Below are positions 17,048 to 25,611 of a stretch of DNA of 64,000 bases, in pieces. Both the position numbers and the translations under genes were made by a program. Every line of letters starts with the position of its first letter. Positions within the stretch are counted from its first letter, which is position 1. This DNA is from Nocardioides astragali. GTDB taxonomy: Bacteria; Actinomycetota; Actinomycetes; Propionibacteriales; Nocardioidaceae. The stretch covers positions 1-64,000 of the forward strand of contig NZ_JAFMZM010000001.1 in assembly GCF_024436375.1 (NCBI RefSeq). Reading direction: 5' to 3'. Under the pieces are notes generated by a model. That model was given only the letters and a program-made list of their open reading frames with translations, did not search any database and had not been told where the DNA came from.

Positions 17048-18343
17048 TCAAGGTCGGGCTGCCTGACGGCCCGGGGTGACCTCTGACCACGTGTACCCGT
17101 CAGTCGAGACGGCGAGTGTCCGGTATCCGGTTTGAGCGACGATCACTCCTCCTGATGCTCTCAAATCAACCGACCGGTGGGGACCGAACAAGGTGGGGGC
17201 ACCTGCCAGCAACTTGATGCCGCTTCCCTGACGTGACAAGCGCCAGATCTTGCCTCTTCGGTCACACACGGGCGTCGAGGTCGAGCACTGCACGTCCTCG
17301 ACCTCGGCGAGGAGGAGCGCCCCGTCGTTGGCGAACGCCAGGCCAGCGAAGGGCATCTGCTCCCGGGGCAACGCGACGCGACGAAACGTCTGCTCGTCGC
17401 CCGTCAGCCACAGCTGCCTCAGGTACAGCGGCCCGTCCAGCCCATCACTCGCCAACGCGAGCGCCTGCCGGTGCCCAGGCCCGACGGCATACGGTGAGAA
17501 GTAGGAGTCGGGCAAGATCCGCGAGCGACCGAGCGGAAGTGGCACCTCTGTACGCCGCCAGTGGTGACCACCATCCGTGCTGGTCTCGAACCTCCAGACC
17601 TTGTCGGCCCCTCGGTATCCAGCGACGCTCATCAACGCGCCTTCGTGACCCGGTATGTGCTCCAGAAGATCACCGGGTGGCGAGTCGGCGAGCGGGAAGA
17701 TCTGCCCGGCCTCGACGTCCGCGCCCCAAAGAGAGGCCAGCACTGTGCTGTCGTCGGGTGCAAGGATCTGCACTGGTGCGCCGATCGCATGAAAGAACCC
17801 ATAGCGGTCGATCTCGACGAGGTCGCTGTCAGCGTCTGGAGTCCGTGACGGCATCACCTGCAGCGGTTTCGCCTCGCCGCTTGCGTAGAGCACGAACGGC
17901 GGGGGCGATATGCCACGAAATTGGCTCCGCGCCCTGATAGCGACCGCTCCGCGTCCCAGAGGGACGGATGAGACGCGGTCCGCGAGGTCCCAGCGGATGA
18001 GGAGTCGGGACGCGTGAGCCCAGTTGTCGTCGGTGGTCGCGACGACCACGTCACCAGACTTCGGATGGTCAAACTCCGCTACCGCTTCGGTGTGGGAGGT
18101 GTACTGCACGTTTCTCAGCTCGAACCCAGCTCCGACCCGGTCGACGAACTCAGCCCTCTTCAAGAACGCAGCAAGCCTAGTGAGCTTGGCCTTCGAGACA
18201 GGGTCCGTTGCCACGGACTCTGGATCTTGCGTGGGAGCACTGGTCTGGCGTTGCTCACCGCGCGGCCGAGGCTCATCGCTGCTGCACCCCGCCGCGAGTA
18301 CGGCCAGCGAGACCAAGGACGCAAGCCATCTGAGTCCTGACAC
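17048..18343 (-). CDS. Lipoprotein with sialidase/BNR-like propeller
   Basis: A 431-residue exported lipoprotein. The GTG at 18343 follows GGGAGGGAG and starts a signal ending LAVLAAGCSS, a lipobox with Cys as residue 20. The mature part has repeated short strands typical of a BNR/sialidase-like beta-propeller: WRFETSTDGGHHWRRTEV, QLWLTGDEQTFRRVALP, ALAFANDGALLLAEV and VSTDGYTWSEV. No sialidase catalytic residues are evident, so it is more likely a binding or scaffold protein on the cell surface. A paralog lies upstream at 18547-19821, with array element j between them. Confidence 0.75.
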   Translation of the reverse strand: MSGLRWLASLVSLAVLAAGCSSDEPRPRGEQRQTSAPTQDPESVATDPVSKAKLTRLAAFLKRAEFVDRVGAGFELRNVQYTSHTEAVAEFDHPKSGDVVVATTDDNWAHASRLLIRWDLADRVSSVPLGRGAVAIRARSQFRGISPPPFVLYASGEAKPLQVMPSRTPDADSDLVEIDRYGFFHAIGAPVQILAPDDSTVLASLWGADVEAGQIFPLADSPPGDLLEHIPGHEGALMSVAGYRGADKVWRFETSTDGGHHWRRTEVPLPLGRSRILPDSYFSPYAVGPGHRQALALASDGLDGPLYLRQLWLTGDEQTFRRVALPREQMPFAGLAFANDGALLLAEVEDVQCSTSTPVCDRRGKIWRLSRQGSGIKLLAGAPTLFGPHRSVDLRASGGVIVAQTGYRTLAVSTDGYTWSEVTPGRQAARP

Positions 18344-18450
18344 TGCTCCCTCCCGCGTTCGATGGGACAGGGCCGTCGCTGTTGCCACGATGCCGAGCGG
18401 ACGTCGCACTTGGCAAGGGTCGGGCGGGCAGTCAACGGCTCATCCAGGAG

Positions 18451-18502
18451 CGCACTGCATCAGCGGCGAACTTCGCGATTGTGGGGTGCGTCCTTCCGTC
18501 GC
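18451..18502 (+). repeat. Array repeat element j
   Basis: CGCAC (18451-18455) pairs with GTGCG (18486-18490) over a 30-base loop that itself contains GCGAA-C-TTCGC; the tail GTCCTTCCGTCGC follows at 18490-18502, with one change from the consensus. Stem and tail match element h. It is the rightmost copy and separates the two paralogous lipoprotein genes. Confidence 0.65.
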
Positions 18503-18546
18503 TTTCAGGCGCGGCATGAAAGGCCGCAGGATCTGGCTGCCGTGAG

Positions 18547-19821
18547 TCAGCGACCTGGGGTGACCTCGGTCCAGCGGTGGCCGTCCCTGGAGACCGCCAC
18601 GGATCGCATGCTGGTGCGGGCGACGATCATGCCGCCGGAGACGTCGATGCCCACGTACGCGAAGTGACCGGACAGTCGGGGGGCACCGAGTGCGGTCTGG
18701 AACTTGTTTCGCCCGGGCGCCAGACGCCAGATCCTCCCCGGCCGGGGACAGCTGTAGCTGCTTGCGCACCGGGGTTCGGGCTCCAGTACCTCCGCCAGCA
18801 GCAGGGCTCCGTCCGGGGTGTAGGCCATCCCGCCGAAGTACGGCTCGTCCCAAGGCAACGGCACACGGCGGAACGCCCGCTCGTCCTCGGTCTGCCACAG
18901 CTCGAGCAGGACCAGCGGAAGGTCTTCCAACTCCTTCGTCATCGCCACAGCCTGACGGTGACCAGGCCCCACCGCGCTGTCCGAGCCGCTGACGAAGTAC
19001 GGCGATCGCCCGAGCGAGGACGGAAGATCCACGTCAGCCGTGGTCCACGAGCGGCCTCCATCGGTGCTCGTGTCGAAGCGCCACGTCTGGGTTCTCCGGT
19101 CGAAGCCGTCCACGCTGAAAATCGCACCGTCACGCCCAGGGACGCGCTGCCACAACTCGCCGTACCGCGAGCCCTCGACCGGGAACATCTCGCCCTCGTC
19201 GCCATCGACCGCCCACAACCTGCCCGGGTTCCACCTGTCAGTGAGTCCCGCGAGGCGCCAGAACTCCACGTCGAGGAGCGTGCTCCCTGCGTCGAGAGGG
19301 CGTGCGGGCACTTTTCGCAGAGGTCGGACCTTCCCGCCCGGAAGGAGCACGAAGGGTGGGATCGGCCTGCGGGAGTACTCATCGCCGACCCTGATGGCGA
19401 CTGCGCCGTCGGCGAGCGGGACGTACTCGAAGCCGTCCGCCACGTCATAGGGCAGGACGAAGGTCGTCACGTGGCGCCAGTTGTCGTCGGTCGTCGCAAC
19501 AGCTGAGGCCCAGTCCTTGATACTCCGACCGTCGCGGACGAAGTCGGCGACTGCGTCGGTCGGCGACGTGTAGTACACGTCGCGCAACTCGAAGCCGGGT
19601 CCGACTCGATCAGGGAACTCTGCCTGGCCGATGAGCTTGTCGAGCCTCGCCAGCTCCTTGACCGAGACGGGACGCTCCGTGGCCGACGTCGCCGAGGTGG
19701 GAGACTCACGGGGCGATGGGGACGACCGGGGCTCGCTCGAGGGTCGGCGCTCGTCGCCGCTGCAACCAGTCGCGACGGCGGCGAGCGCCGCCAGCATCAC
19801 GTACCACCTGGCTCCTCGCAT
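18547..19821 (-). CDS. Lipoprotein with sialidase/BNR-like propeller, paralog
   Basis: A 424-residue lipoprotein with signal MRGARWYVMLAALAAVATGC (Cys20 in the lipobox) after GGGAGAGG. It aligns throughout with the protein at 17048-18343: FPDRVGPGFELRDV, TTDDNWRHVT, WRFDTSTDGGRSWTT, DEPYFGGMAYTPDGALLLAEV and SRDGHRWTEVTPGR all have counterparts at the same positions. The pair arose by duplication and has diverged well beyond the DHFR pair. No enzymatic motif is seen; surface-exposed function is inferred from the lipobox and propeller-like repeats. Confidence 0.75.
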   Translation of the reverse strand: MRGARWYVMLAALAAVATGCSGDERRPSSEPRSSPSPRESPTSATSATERPVSVKELARLDKLIGQAEFPDRVGPGFELRDVYYTSPTDAVADFVRDGRSIKDWASAVATTDDNWRHVTTFVLPYDVADGFEYVPLADGAVAIRVGDEYSRRPIPPFVLLPGGKVRPLRKVPARPLDAGSTLLDVEFWRLAGLTDRWNPGRLWAVDGDEGEMFPVEGSRYGELWQRVPGRDGAIFSVDGFDRRTQTWRFDTSTDGGRSWTTADVDLPSSLGRSPYFVSGSDSAVGPGHRQAVAMTKELEDLPLVLLELWQTEDERAFRRVPLPWDEPYFGGMAYTPDGALLLAEVLEPEPRCASSYSCPRPGRIWRLAPGRNKFQTALGAPRLSGHFAYVGIDVSGGMIVARTSMRSVAVSRDGHRWTEVTPGR

Positions 19822-20124
19822 GCCCTCTCCCGAACTGCGTGGGTGCAGACTCCCTGCTCGCTGTCAGGATGCTCCTGCGGACGACCCGCGGCAATGGAAT
19901 GGTCTACTGAGCGACCGGTGTGCGTCGGCACTTCGTATAGCTCGGGGACGAACGTCAGGGCTGAGAGGACGAGGTCCCGCGTGCGGACATCCGCAACGTG
20001 ACCACCACGTTGCGTCGGCTCACACCAAGAACCCTCATCGATCGGAATCCAGCCGAAAGGGCACCACGCGCCCTCGCGCATGTCACGCCGGTCACCCGTA
20101 GTGGATCCGCGGCACGGTCTGTCG
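19822..20124. other. Boundary gap with a 9-bp hairpin
   Basis: 303 bases at the change from accessory to backbone DNA. CGCAACGTG (19992-20000) and CACGTTGCG (20006-20014) form a perfect stem around ACCAC, followed by TCGGCTCAC; this has the hairpin-then-GTC layout of the array repeats but not their tail. No gene is supported. Confidence 0.5.
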
Positions 20125-20874
20125 CTACTGCCCGTCGGCCGTGACGTCGCGAGCCTCGGGGTCGTGCCCGAGCACAGCGCGGCCGCCGTCGACCGGCACG
20201 ACCGCGCCGGTGACGAAGCCTGCAGCAGGCGACAGAAGGAACGCGACGACGGAGGAGACATCATCGCCGCGCCCGACGCGGCCCAGCGGGTGCAGCCGGC
20301 GCAATGGGGCGTCCAAGCGGTCGTCGTACCGCTCGGTCACGATCGACCCGAGCGCGACCGCATTGACCCGGATGCCGCGCGGAGCGTAGTCCACCGCCAG
20401 AGCGCGGGTGAGCCCCTCGACAGCAGCCTTGGCGGTGGCGTAGGGCAGAGCACCGGGTACGGCTCGCTGCGCCTGGTGGGAGGAGACGTTGACGACGGAG
20501 CCGGCAGTCCCGTCCGCCAGGAACCGCCGGATCGCCGCCGCACTTCCGGCGACCGCCAACCCGAGGTTCGCCGTGATGAGCTCGAGAACGTCGGCAACCG
20601 GCGTGTCGTGGACAGCCGCATCGCGGAACACTGCCGCGTTGTTCACCCACCCAGAGAGCGTTCCCGCCCGCGCGGCCCGATCGACCGCTTCGGCGAGCGT
20701 GGCTTCGTCCATCCCGTCGCCAGCGACGCCCTCGATATCCGCCCGTTGCTCCGTCCAGGCGAGCGCCTCCACGTCTCGGTCCAAAGCGACGACCTGACCC
20801 TCGCGCGCCAGACGCTCCGCGATCGCTCGACCAACTCCGCGCGCCGCCCCCGTGACCACGTACGAGTTCGTCAT
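20125..20874 (-). CDS. Short-chain dehydrogenase/reductase
   Basis: A 249-residue classical SDR. TGAARGVGRAI (residues 8-18) binds NAD(P), NNAAVFRD near 94 is the structural NNAG-type motif, NVSSHQ holds the catalytic Ser, and YATAK near 150 gives the Tyr-x-x-x-Lys pair. The segment GIRVNAVALGSIVTERYDDRL fits the family. Substrate is unknown. It is the first gene of the conserved backbone and is separated by 40 bases from the end of cobM on the same strand, so it could be read from the cobalamin operon. Confidence 0.85.
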   Translation of the reverse strand: MTNSYVVTGAARGVGRAIAERLAREGQVVALDRDVEALAWTEQRADIEGVAGDGMDEATLAEAVDRAARAGTLSGWVNNAAVFRDAAVHDTPVADVLELITANLGLAVAGSAAAIRRFLADGTAGSVVNVSSHQAQRAVPGALPYATAKAAVEGLTRALAVDYAPRGIRVNAVALGSIVTERYDDRLDAPLRRLHPLGRVGRGDDVSSVVAFLLSPAAGFVTGAVVPVDGGRAVLGHDPEARDVTADGQ

Positions 20875-20913
20875 GGGACAAGCCTAAAGTCGTGGGGGAG
20901 GAGGCTCCCGGCG

Positions 20914-21660
20914 TCAAGCCGTGCCGGCTCGCGCGCGATCAGCCTTGTAGAGCCAGGACTCACCGCCGTCGCGGGCGAGCGCTCGGCCCACGAGGATCAC
21001 GGCCGCCTGCTTGAGCCCGGCGTCCTCGACCTGATCAGCGATGTCGGCGAGGGTGCCGCGGAGGATGAGCTCGTCGGGCTGCGAGGCTCGGTGGACGACG
21101 ACGGCGGGGCAGTCGGCGCCGTACTCCTCCACCAGCGACGCGGCGAGCTCGCGCGTCTTGGTGATGGCCAGGTGCAGCACGAGCGTGGCGCGCGTCGCGG
21201 CGAAGGCGCCGAGCGACTCGGTCGCCGGCATGGCGGTCGAGCGCGCCTGGGTGCGGGTGAGGACGACGCTCTGGGTGACCAGGGGGACGGTGAGCTCACG
21301 GCCGACGGCGGCGGCAGCGGCGGCGTACGCCGGGACGCCGGGCGTGACGTCCCAGACGATGCCGGCGGCGTCGAGGCGAGCGGTCTGCTCGGCGAGGGCG
21401 GAGTAGAGGGAGGGGTCGCCAGAGGTGAGGCGTACGACGTCGAGCCCGTCTGCGGAGGCGTCGACCATGGTCGCGGTGATCTGGTCGAGGTCGAGGTGCT
21501 GCGTGTCGACATGGCGGGCTCCCGGGCAGTGGGAGAGGACCTCGGCGTCGAGGTAGGTGCCCGGGTAGAGCACGACGTCCGCCGCCGCGAGGAGCGCCGC
21601 CGCGCGCAGGGTGATCAGGTCGGCGGCGCCAGGTCCGGCCCCGACGAAGTGGACGGTCAC
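20914..21660 (-). CDS. cobM: Precorrin-4 C11-methyltransferase
   Basis: A 248-residue SAM-dependent methyltransferase of the aerobic cobalamin pathway; it methylates C11 of precorrin-4 to give precorrin-5. VHFVGAGPGAADLITLRAA at the start is the tetrapyrrole-methylase motif, YPGTYLD and SGDPSLYSAL carry the CobM/CbiF signature, and VTPGVPAYAAAAAAVG binds SAM. The start is the GTG at 21660, which overlaps the cobIJ stop codon (GTGA), so translation is coupled; longer readings run into cobIJ. It is the last cob gene of the operon cobH-cobIJ-cobM. Confidence 0.93.
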   Translation of the reverse strand: MTVHFVGAGPGAADLITLRAAALLAAADVVLYPGTYLDAEVLSHCPGARHVDTQHLDLDQITATMVDASADGLDVVRLTSGDPSLYSALAEQTARLDAAGIVWDVTPGVPAYAAAAAAVGRELTVPLVTQSVVLTRTQARSTAMPATESLGAFAATRATLVLHLAITKTRELAASLVEEYGADCPAVVVHRASQPDELILRGTLADIADQVEDAGLKQAAVILVGRALARDGGESWLYKADRARAGTA

Positions 21661-23177
21661 TCGACGAACCTCGGCGTCCAGACCTGGCCGGCGGCGGTCA
21701 CGGTGGTGGACGAGGCGCCGACGATCAGCAGGCACTTCATGTCGATCGTGTCGGCCTCGAGCTCGGCGAGGGTGGTCACGGTCAGCGACTCCTCGGCGCG
21801 GCCGACGTCGCGGCCGACCACGACGACCGTGTCGGGGCTGCGGTGCTCGAGGAAGAGCTTCTGGAGGTCAGCGACCTGGGAGGTGCGGCTGCGCGACGCC
21901 GGGTTGTAGACCGCGAGCACCAGGTCGGCCTCCGCGATCGCGTGGAGGCGCTTCTCGATCACCGACCACGGCTTGAGCCGGTCGCTGAGCGACAGGACGG
22001 CGAAGTCCGCGCCGATCGGTGCACCCGCCTTGGCCGCGACTGCCTGGACGGCGCTGATGCCGGGGAGGACCTCGATGGGTACGTCGGGCAGCCCTTCTTC
22101 TCTGGCGGCGGCGGCTTCGAAGACGGCGCTCGCCATGCCGAAGACTCCCGCGTCTCCGCCGGACACGACGGCCACGCGCTCGCCTCGCTGTGCGAGGTCC
22201 AGTGCGAAGCGGGCGCGGTCGACCTCGACGGTGTTGCCCGATGCGTGGCGGGTGAGGCCCTCGCGCTGGGGGACGCGGTTGACGTACGGGGCGTAGCCGA
22301 TGACGTGGTCGACCTGCTCCAGCGCGGCAGATGCCTCTGGGGTGAGCCAACGGTCGGGGCCGGGGCCCAGGCCGATCACGAAGAGTCGAGTGCTGCGCCC
22401 CGCGGGGTCTGCGACGGGTTGCGCACTCGACTCGGCTCGCCTGCCTCCCGGGTCGGTGGCCACGGAGTCGCCGGGGACGACGATGAGGGAGAAGTAGGGG
22501 ACGGTCGCGGGGTCGACGTCGGCGACCGGCATCCAGCGTTCGGCAGGCATGGAGGCGCGCTCGACGTACAGCGCGTGCTCGAGGCGGCCGGCCTGGCGCA
22601 GGGCGTCGACGACGCCGGGGAAGCGGCGGCCGAGCTTCATGATGATTGCGCCGTCGGTGTCGGCGAGCCGGCGGGCGAGCTCGGGGACCGGGAGGGTGCC
22701 GGGCAGCACGGTGAGCACGTCGGTCTGCCGCACGAGCGGGGAGGCGAGGACGGCGGTGGCGGCCGCGAAGGCGGGTACGCCGGGGACGACCTCGGTCTCG
22801 AAGCGCGGGGACAACCGGTCGTGGAGGTACATGAACGAGCCGTAGAACAGCGGGTCGCCCTCGGCCAGCACGACGACCGTCCGGCCCTCCGCGAGGTGCG
22901 CGGCCAGGCGCGAGGCGCAGTCCTCGTAGAACTCCGCCATCGCGCCGGCGTACCCACCCGGATGCGCGGTGGTGCCGGTCGTGACGGGGTAGCGCAGCTC
23001 CTCCTCGACCACGCCGGCCGGGATCAGGTCGGCAGCGATCGTGCGGGCGTTGGACTGCTTGCCGACACCTGCGTGGAAGGCGATCACGTCGGCAGACTCG
23101 ATGAGTCGTGCGGCCTTGCGGGTGATGAGCTCGGGGTCGCCGGGGCCTAGCCCGACGCCGTACAGCCGGCCGGTCAC
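21657..23177 (-). CDS. cobIJ: Fused precorrin-2 C20- and precorrin-3B C17-methyltransferase
   Basis: A 506-residue fusion common in actinobacteria. Residues 1-240 are CobI: GVGLGPGDPELITRKAARL, YPVTTGTTAHPGGYAGAM, EGDPLFYGSFMYLH and VVPGVPAFAAATA. Residues about 265-506 are CobJ: FVIGLGPGPDRWLTPEA, SGGDAGVFGMASA, VLPGISAVQAVAAKAGAP and the YNPASRSRTSQ motif. It adds methyls to C20 of precorrin-2 and C17 of precorrin-3B. The linker at residues 249-265 (ESSAQPVADPAGRST) is encoded by a palindromic element also found in cobN. The ATG at 23177 overlaps the cobH stop. Confidence 0.93.
   Translation of the reverse strand: MTGRLYGVGLGPGDPELITRKAARLIESADVIAFHAGVGKQSNARTIAADLIPAGVVEEELRYPVTTGTTAHPGGYAGAMAEFYEDCASRLAAHLAEGRTVVVLAEGDPLFYGSFMYLHDRLSPRFETEVVPGVPAFAAATAVLASPLVRQTDVLTVLPGTLPVPELARRLADTDGAIIMKLGRRFPGVVDALRQAGRLEHALYVERASMPAERWMPVADVDPATVPYFSLIVVPGDSVATDPGGRRAESSAQPVADPAGRSTRLFVIGLGPGPDRWLTPEASAALEQVDHVIGYAPYVNRVPQREGLTRHASGNTVEVDRARFALDLAQRGERVAVVSGGDAGVFGMASAVFEAAAAREEGLPDVPIEVLPGISAVQAVAAKAGAPIGADFAVLSLSDRLKPWSVIEKRLHAIAEADLVLAVYNPASRSRTSQVADLQKLFLEHRSPDTVVVVGRDVGRAEESLTVTTLAELEADTIDMKCLLIVGASSTTVTAAGQVWTPRFVE
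22383..22433. repeat. Palindromic element inside cobIJ
   Basis: GAGTCGAGTGC (22383-22393) pairs perfectly with GCACTCGACTC (22423-22433). Read on the coding strand it aligns with the element in cobN at 26173-26229, sharing CCGAGTCGAGTGC, AACCCGTCG, GCGGGG and CAGCACTC in order. It encodes the linker between the CobI and CobJ domains and keeps the frame. Confidence 0.75.
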
Positions 23178-23827
23178 TCCCGCTCCTGCGGCAGCGCGTT
23201 GAGGGCGGACGCGGCCATCGCCGAGCCGCCGCGGCGGCCGCGGACGGTGAGGAAGGGGATGTCCAGGTCGACCTCTTCAAGAGCCTGCTTGGACTCGGCG
23301 GCGCCGATGAAGCCGACGGGTACGCCGACGATCGCGGCGGGCCGTGGTGCCCCGTCGAGCAGCATCTCGAGGAGGTGGAAGAGCGCGGTGGGGGCGTTGC
23401 CGATGGCGACGACCGCGCCGTCGAGGCGGTCGGTGAGCAGGGAGAGCGCCGCGGCCGAGCGGGTGGTGCCCATGTCCTTCGCGAGCTCGGGCACGCCCGG
23501 GTCGCGGAGCGCGCAGAGGACCTCGTTGTCGCGCGGGAGGCGGGCGCGGGTGACGCCGGAGGCGACCATGTGTGCGTCGGTGATGATCGGTGCGCCGTTG
23601 TTGAGGGCGGCGCGCGCTGCGCTCACCAGGCGGGGGTGGATGACGAGGTCGTCGGTCAGGTCGGTCTGCCCCGTGCCGTGGACCATGCGTACGGCGACGC
23701 GCTCGGCGTCGGCGGGCAGGTGGTCGAACGTGGCCTCACGGCGGATGGTCGCGAACGACTCGTCGTATATCGCGGCACCGTCGGCGACGTAGTCGTAGCG
23801 CCGGGTCGGGCGGGACAGCAGGCTCAT
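23174..23827 (-). CDS. cobH: Precorrin-8X methylmutase
   Basis: A 217-residue enzyme that moves the C11 methyl of precorrin-8X to C12, forming hydrogenobyrinate. VAVRMVHGTGQTDLTDDL (near residue 44) holds the family's catalytic His, and ITDAHMVASGVTR, IGNAPTALFHLLE and VGVPVGFIGAAESK are CobH signatures. GAGGAG lies 5 bases before the ATG at 23827. It is the first gene of cobH-cobIJ-cobM and follows a cobalamin riboswitch, so the operon should be shut down when cobalamin is plentiful. Confidence 0.93.
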   Translation of the reverse strand: MSLLSRPTRRYDYVADGAAIYDESFATIRREATFDHLPADAERVAVRMVHGTGQTDLTDDLVIHPRLVSAARAALNNGAPIITDAHMVASGVTRARLPRDNEVLCALRDPGVPELAKDMGTTRSAAALSLLTDRLDGAVVAIGNAPTALFHLLEMLLDGAPRPAAIVGVPVGFIGAAESKQALEEVDLDIPFLTVRGRRGGSAMAASALNALPQERE

Positions 23828-23849
23828 CACGGCTCCTCGGGGTTCGCGC

Positions 23850-23970
23850 CCCTCGTCGGCAGGACGTCGCGCGGGCAGTGTCTGGCTCGTCCCCTCCGGT
23901 CTGGCTGGTGGGGAGTGACAGTGGCGGAACCGCCCCGGACTCGCGCCGGGTTCCTGCGTCGCGTGACAGG
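23850..23970 (-). promoter_or_regulatory. Cobalamin riboswitch upstream of cobH
   Basis: Read on the minus strand the leader contains GGCGCGAGTCCGGGGCGG, TTCCGCCACTGT and GAGCCAGACACTGCC, the conserved core of the B12 riboswitch, in the right order and spacing. It ends near the GAGGAG ribosome-binding site of cobH, so control at translation start is likely. The edges are approximate. Confidence 0.88.
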
Positions 23971-23976
23971 GGCAGC

Positions 23977-24200
23977 CTAGGGGAGCGGGCCGTAGCGGCC
24001 GCTGCCGGCCGAGGAGTAGACGTGACCGGTCGGCGTCACGACCGCTGCGATCGGGGGGCCGTTGCACTCGCCGACCGGAGCGGAACGCCACCCGGGGAGG
24101 GACTTGGCGAGGTTGCACGCCTGGCAGAGGCCTTGGGCGTTGCCGAGCGACGTCGGTCCGCCTCGCACGGGTCGCTCAGGCCGGAACTCAGTTGATCCGT
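23977..24200 (-). pseudogene. Fragment of an HNH endonuclease (DUF222/HNH type)
   Basis: The minus strand encodes GGPTSLGNAQGLCQACNLAK followed by SLPGWRS and VVTPTGHVYSS, the C-terminal HNH nuclease segment found in large families of actinobacterial 13E12-type proteins. The upstream part with the N-terminal domain and the first HNH histidine is missing, and no start is present. It is a remnant wedged between the cobH riboswitch and the HIT gene. Confidence 0.55.
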
Positions 24201-24227
24201 GCCCGTCCCCGCTGACACGATCGCGGC

Positions 24228-24656
24228 ATGGAGGACGACTGCATCTTTTGCGCCATCGTGGCGGGGCGCGCCGAAGCCAGCATCGTGGACGAGGACGACG
24301 TCGCGGTGACGTTCATGGACCTCAACCCGGTGACGCCCGGACACCTGCTCGTCGTGCCGCGGACGCATGCGGCCGGCTTGGAAGACCTCGACGGGGAGAC
24401 CAGCGCGCATGTGTGGTCGGTCGGCCACCGGATGGCGCGAGCGCTGAGGCGCTCGGGACTGCGGTGCGACGGCATCAACGTGTTCGTGGCTGACGGCGAG
24501 GTCGCGTTCCAGGAGGTGTTCCACTTCCACCTGCACGTCTTCCCGCGATATGCGGGAGACGGCTTCACGATCGGTGCGGACTGGAAGGAACGCGAGCGGG
24601 CGCTGCTGGAGGCCGACGCCGAGGCGGTCCGAGAAGGGCTCGGCGCCGGCGTCTAG
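24228..24656 (+). CDS. HIT-family nucleotide hydrolase
   Basis: A 142-residue HIT (histidine triad) protein. CIFCAIVAGRAEASIV at the N-terminus, LNPVTPGHLLVVPRTHA in the middle and VFHFHLHVFPRY near residue 97 define the family; the triad histidines act on nucleoside phosphoramidates or dinucleotides. The two N-terminal cysteines are often zinc ligands with later histidines. No Shine-Dalgarno sequence is seen, and a CACGAT box lies 6 bases before the ATG, so the mRNA may be leaderless. Confidence 0.9.
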   Translation: MEDDCIFCAIVAGRAEASIVDEDDVAVTFMDLNPVTPGHLLVVPRTHAAGLEDLDGETSAHVWSVGHRMARALRRSGLRCDGINVFVADGEVAFQEVFHFHLHVFPRYAGDGFTIGADWKERERALLEADAEAVREGLGAGV

Positions 24657-24660
24657 GGGA

Positions 24661-24745
24661 GTGGTTTCGAGGCTCGCTGCGCTCGCACCTCAACCAGCGA
24701 GCACGGGCCTGGGTTTCGTGACGGGACTTCGTCCCTCCTCAACGC
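24661..24745. repeat. Two adjacent intergenic palindromic repeats
   Basis: The first (24663-24695) is an imperfect palindrome with GGTT/AACC and GAGG/CCTC arms; the second (24710-24745) has GGGA-CTTCG-TCCC at its centre within a frame of GGTTTCGTGACGG and CTCCTCAACG. I know such elements as common intergenic repeats in Nocardioides. The second one covers the 3' end of the cobG-like gene, and a relative lies inside cobN at 27915-27960. Confidence 0.6.
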
Positions 24746-25563
24746 ACGGCGTGGTGGGTGACGAGGGACTTCCAGGGGGTGACGACGAGCCGCCCCGGGA
24801 GGTCGTACGAAAACTCTCGATCGATGACCCCGCCCTCGACTGCGACGTGCACGACATCTTTCGCCACCTCGCCGTACGCCGGGGGCGGAGACGAGACCAA
24901 CGCGCGAGGGTCGGGGTCCTGCGACGCCGGCGGGACCGGCAGCTCGTCGATGTGCCAAGCGCTGCCGCGGACCTGCTGGAAGGCGCGGGCCAGGCCGGTG
25001 AGGCGGGCGGCGGCCTCGGACAGCGGGACGACGGGACCCCAGTGCAACGACCCGATCCGGAGCTGGACCTCGTCCGCCGAGAGGGCGACGAGACCGAGGT
25101 CGCACGACCGGCCGGCGAGGTCGCCGCGGCCGTCGTCGAGCACGACGAGGAAGCGGCCCGACAGCTTCGCGAGCGACGGCGTCGCGCACATCCGCTCGTC
25201 CAGCTCGGCCGTCACCGGGCGCAGGTCGACGCGACCGCCGACGAGACCGCACAGAGGCGAGACGAGGATGTTGCGGACCAGCTCGTGCGACGGGTGCGGC
25301 AGCAGCCCGGTGTCCCGGATCGCGGCGATCACCTCGGCCGGGAGCACGCCGTTCGACAGAGGGAGCGCGCGCAGCTGGAGGTTGGCCCGCTTGGTCAGGT
25401 GCACCCGCCCGTCGCCGTACGTCTCGGCGACGTCGAGCAGCGACGCGAGTGTCGTACGCGAGAGGTGCCCGCCGGGGAGGCGGAGGCGGACCAGTGCACC
25501 GTCAGCGGCCGGCCACGGGCGGAGGACGCCCGGGCACAGGTCGCCTCGCGTCCGGAGAGTCAT
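24739..25563 (-). CDS. cobG: CobG-like precorrin-3B synthase, short
   Basis: A 274-residue protein with the sulfite/nitrite reductase ferredoxin-like half-domain: LVRLRLPGGHLSRTTLASL, YGDGRVHLTKRANLQLRAL (near residues 50-70) and ILVSPLCGLVGGRVDLRPV. In CobG this domain, with a 4Fe-4S cluster, catalyses ring contraction of precorrin-3A. The cysteines of the usual cluster motif are not evident and the protein is shorter than typical CobG, so activity is uncertain. Its last codons lie in a repeat element, which may have replaced the original end. The ATG at 25563 lies 48 bases from the cobN riboswitch and it is read in the opposite direction. Confidence 0.65.
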   Translation of the reverse strand: MTLRTRGDLCPGVLRPWPAADGALVRLRLPGGHLSRTTLASLLDVAETYGDGRVHLTKRANLQLRALPLSNGVLPAEVIAAIRDTGLLPHPSHELVRNILVSPLCGLVGGRVDLRPVTAELDERMCATPSLAKLSGRFLVVLDDGRGDLAGRSCDLGLVALSADEVQLRIGSLHWGPVVPLSEAAARLTGLARAFQQVRGSAWHIDELPVPPASQDPDPRALVSSPPPAYGEVAKDVVHVAVEGGVIDREFSYDLPGRLVVTPWKSLVTHHAVR

Positions 25564-25611
25564 GGCGGGGATCTTGGCACGAGCGGACCCGCTAGTCTCG
25601 GCGGCACCACT

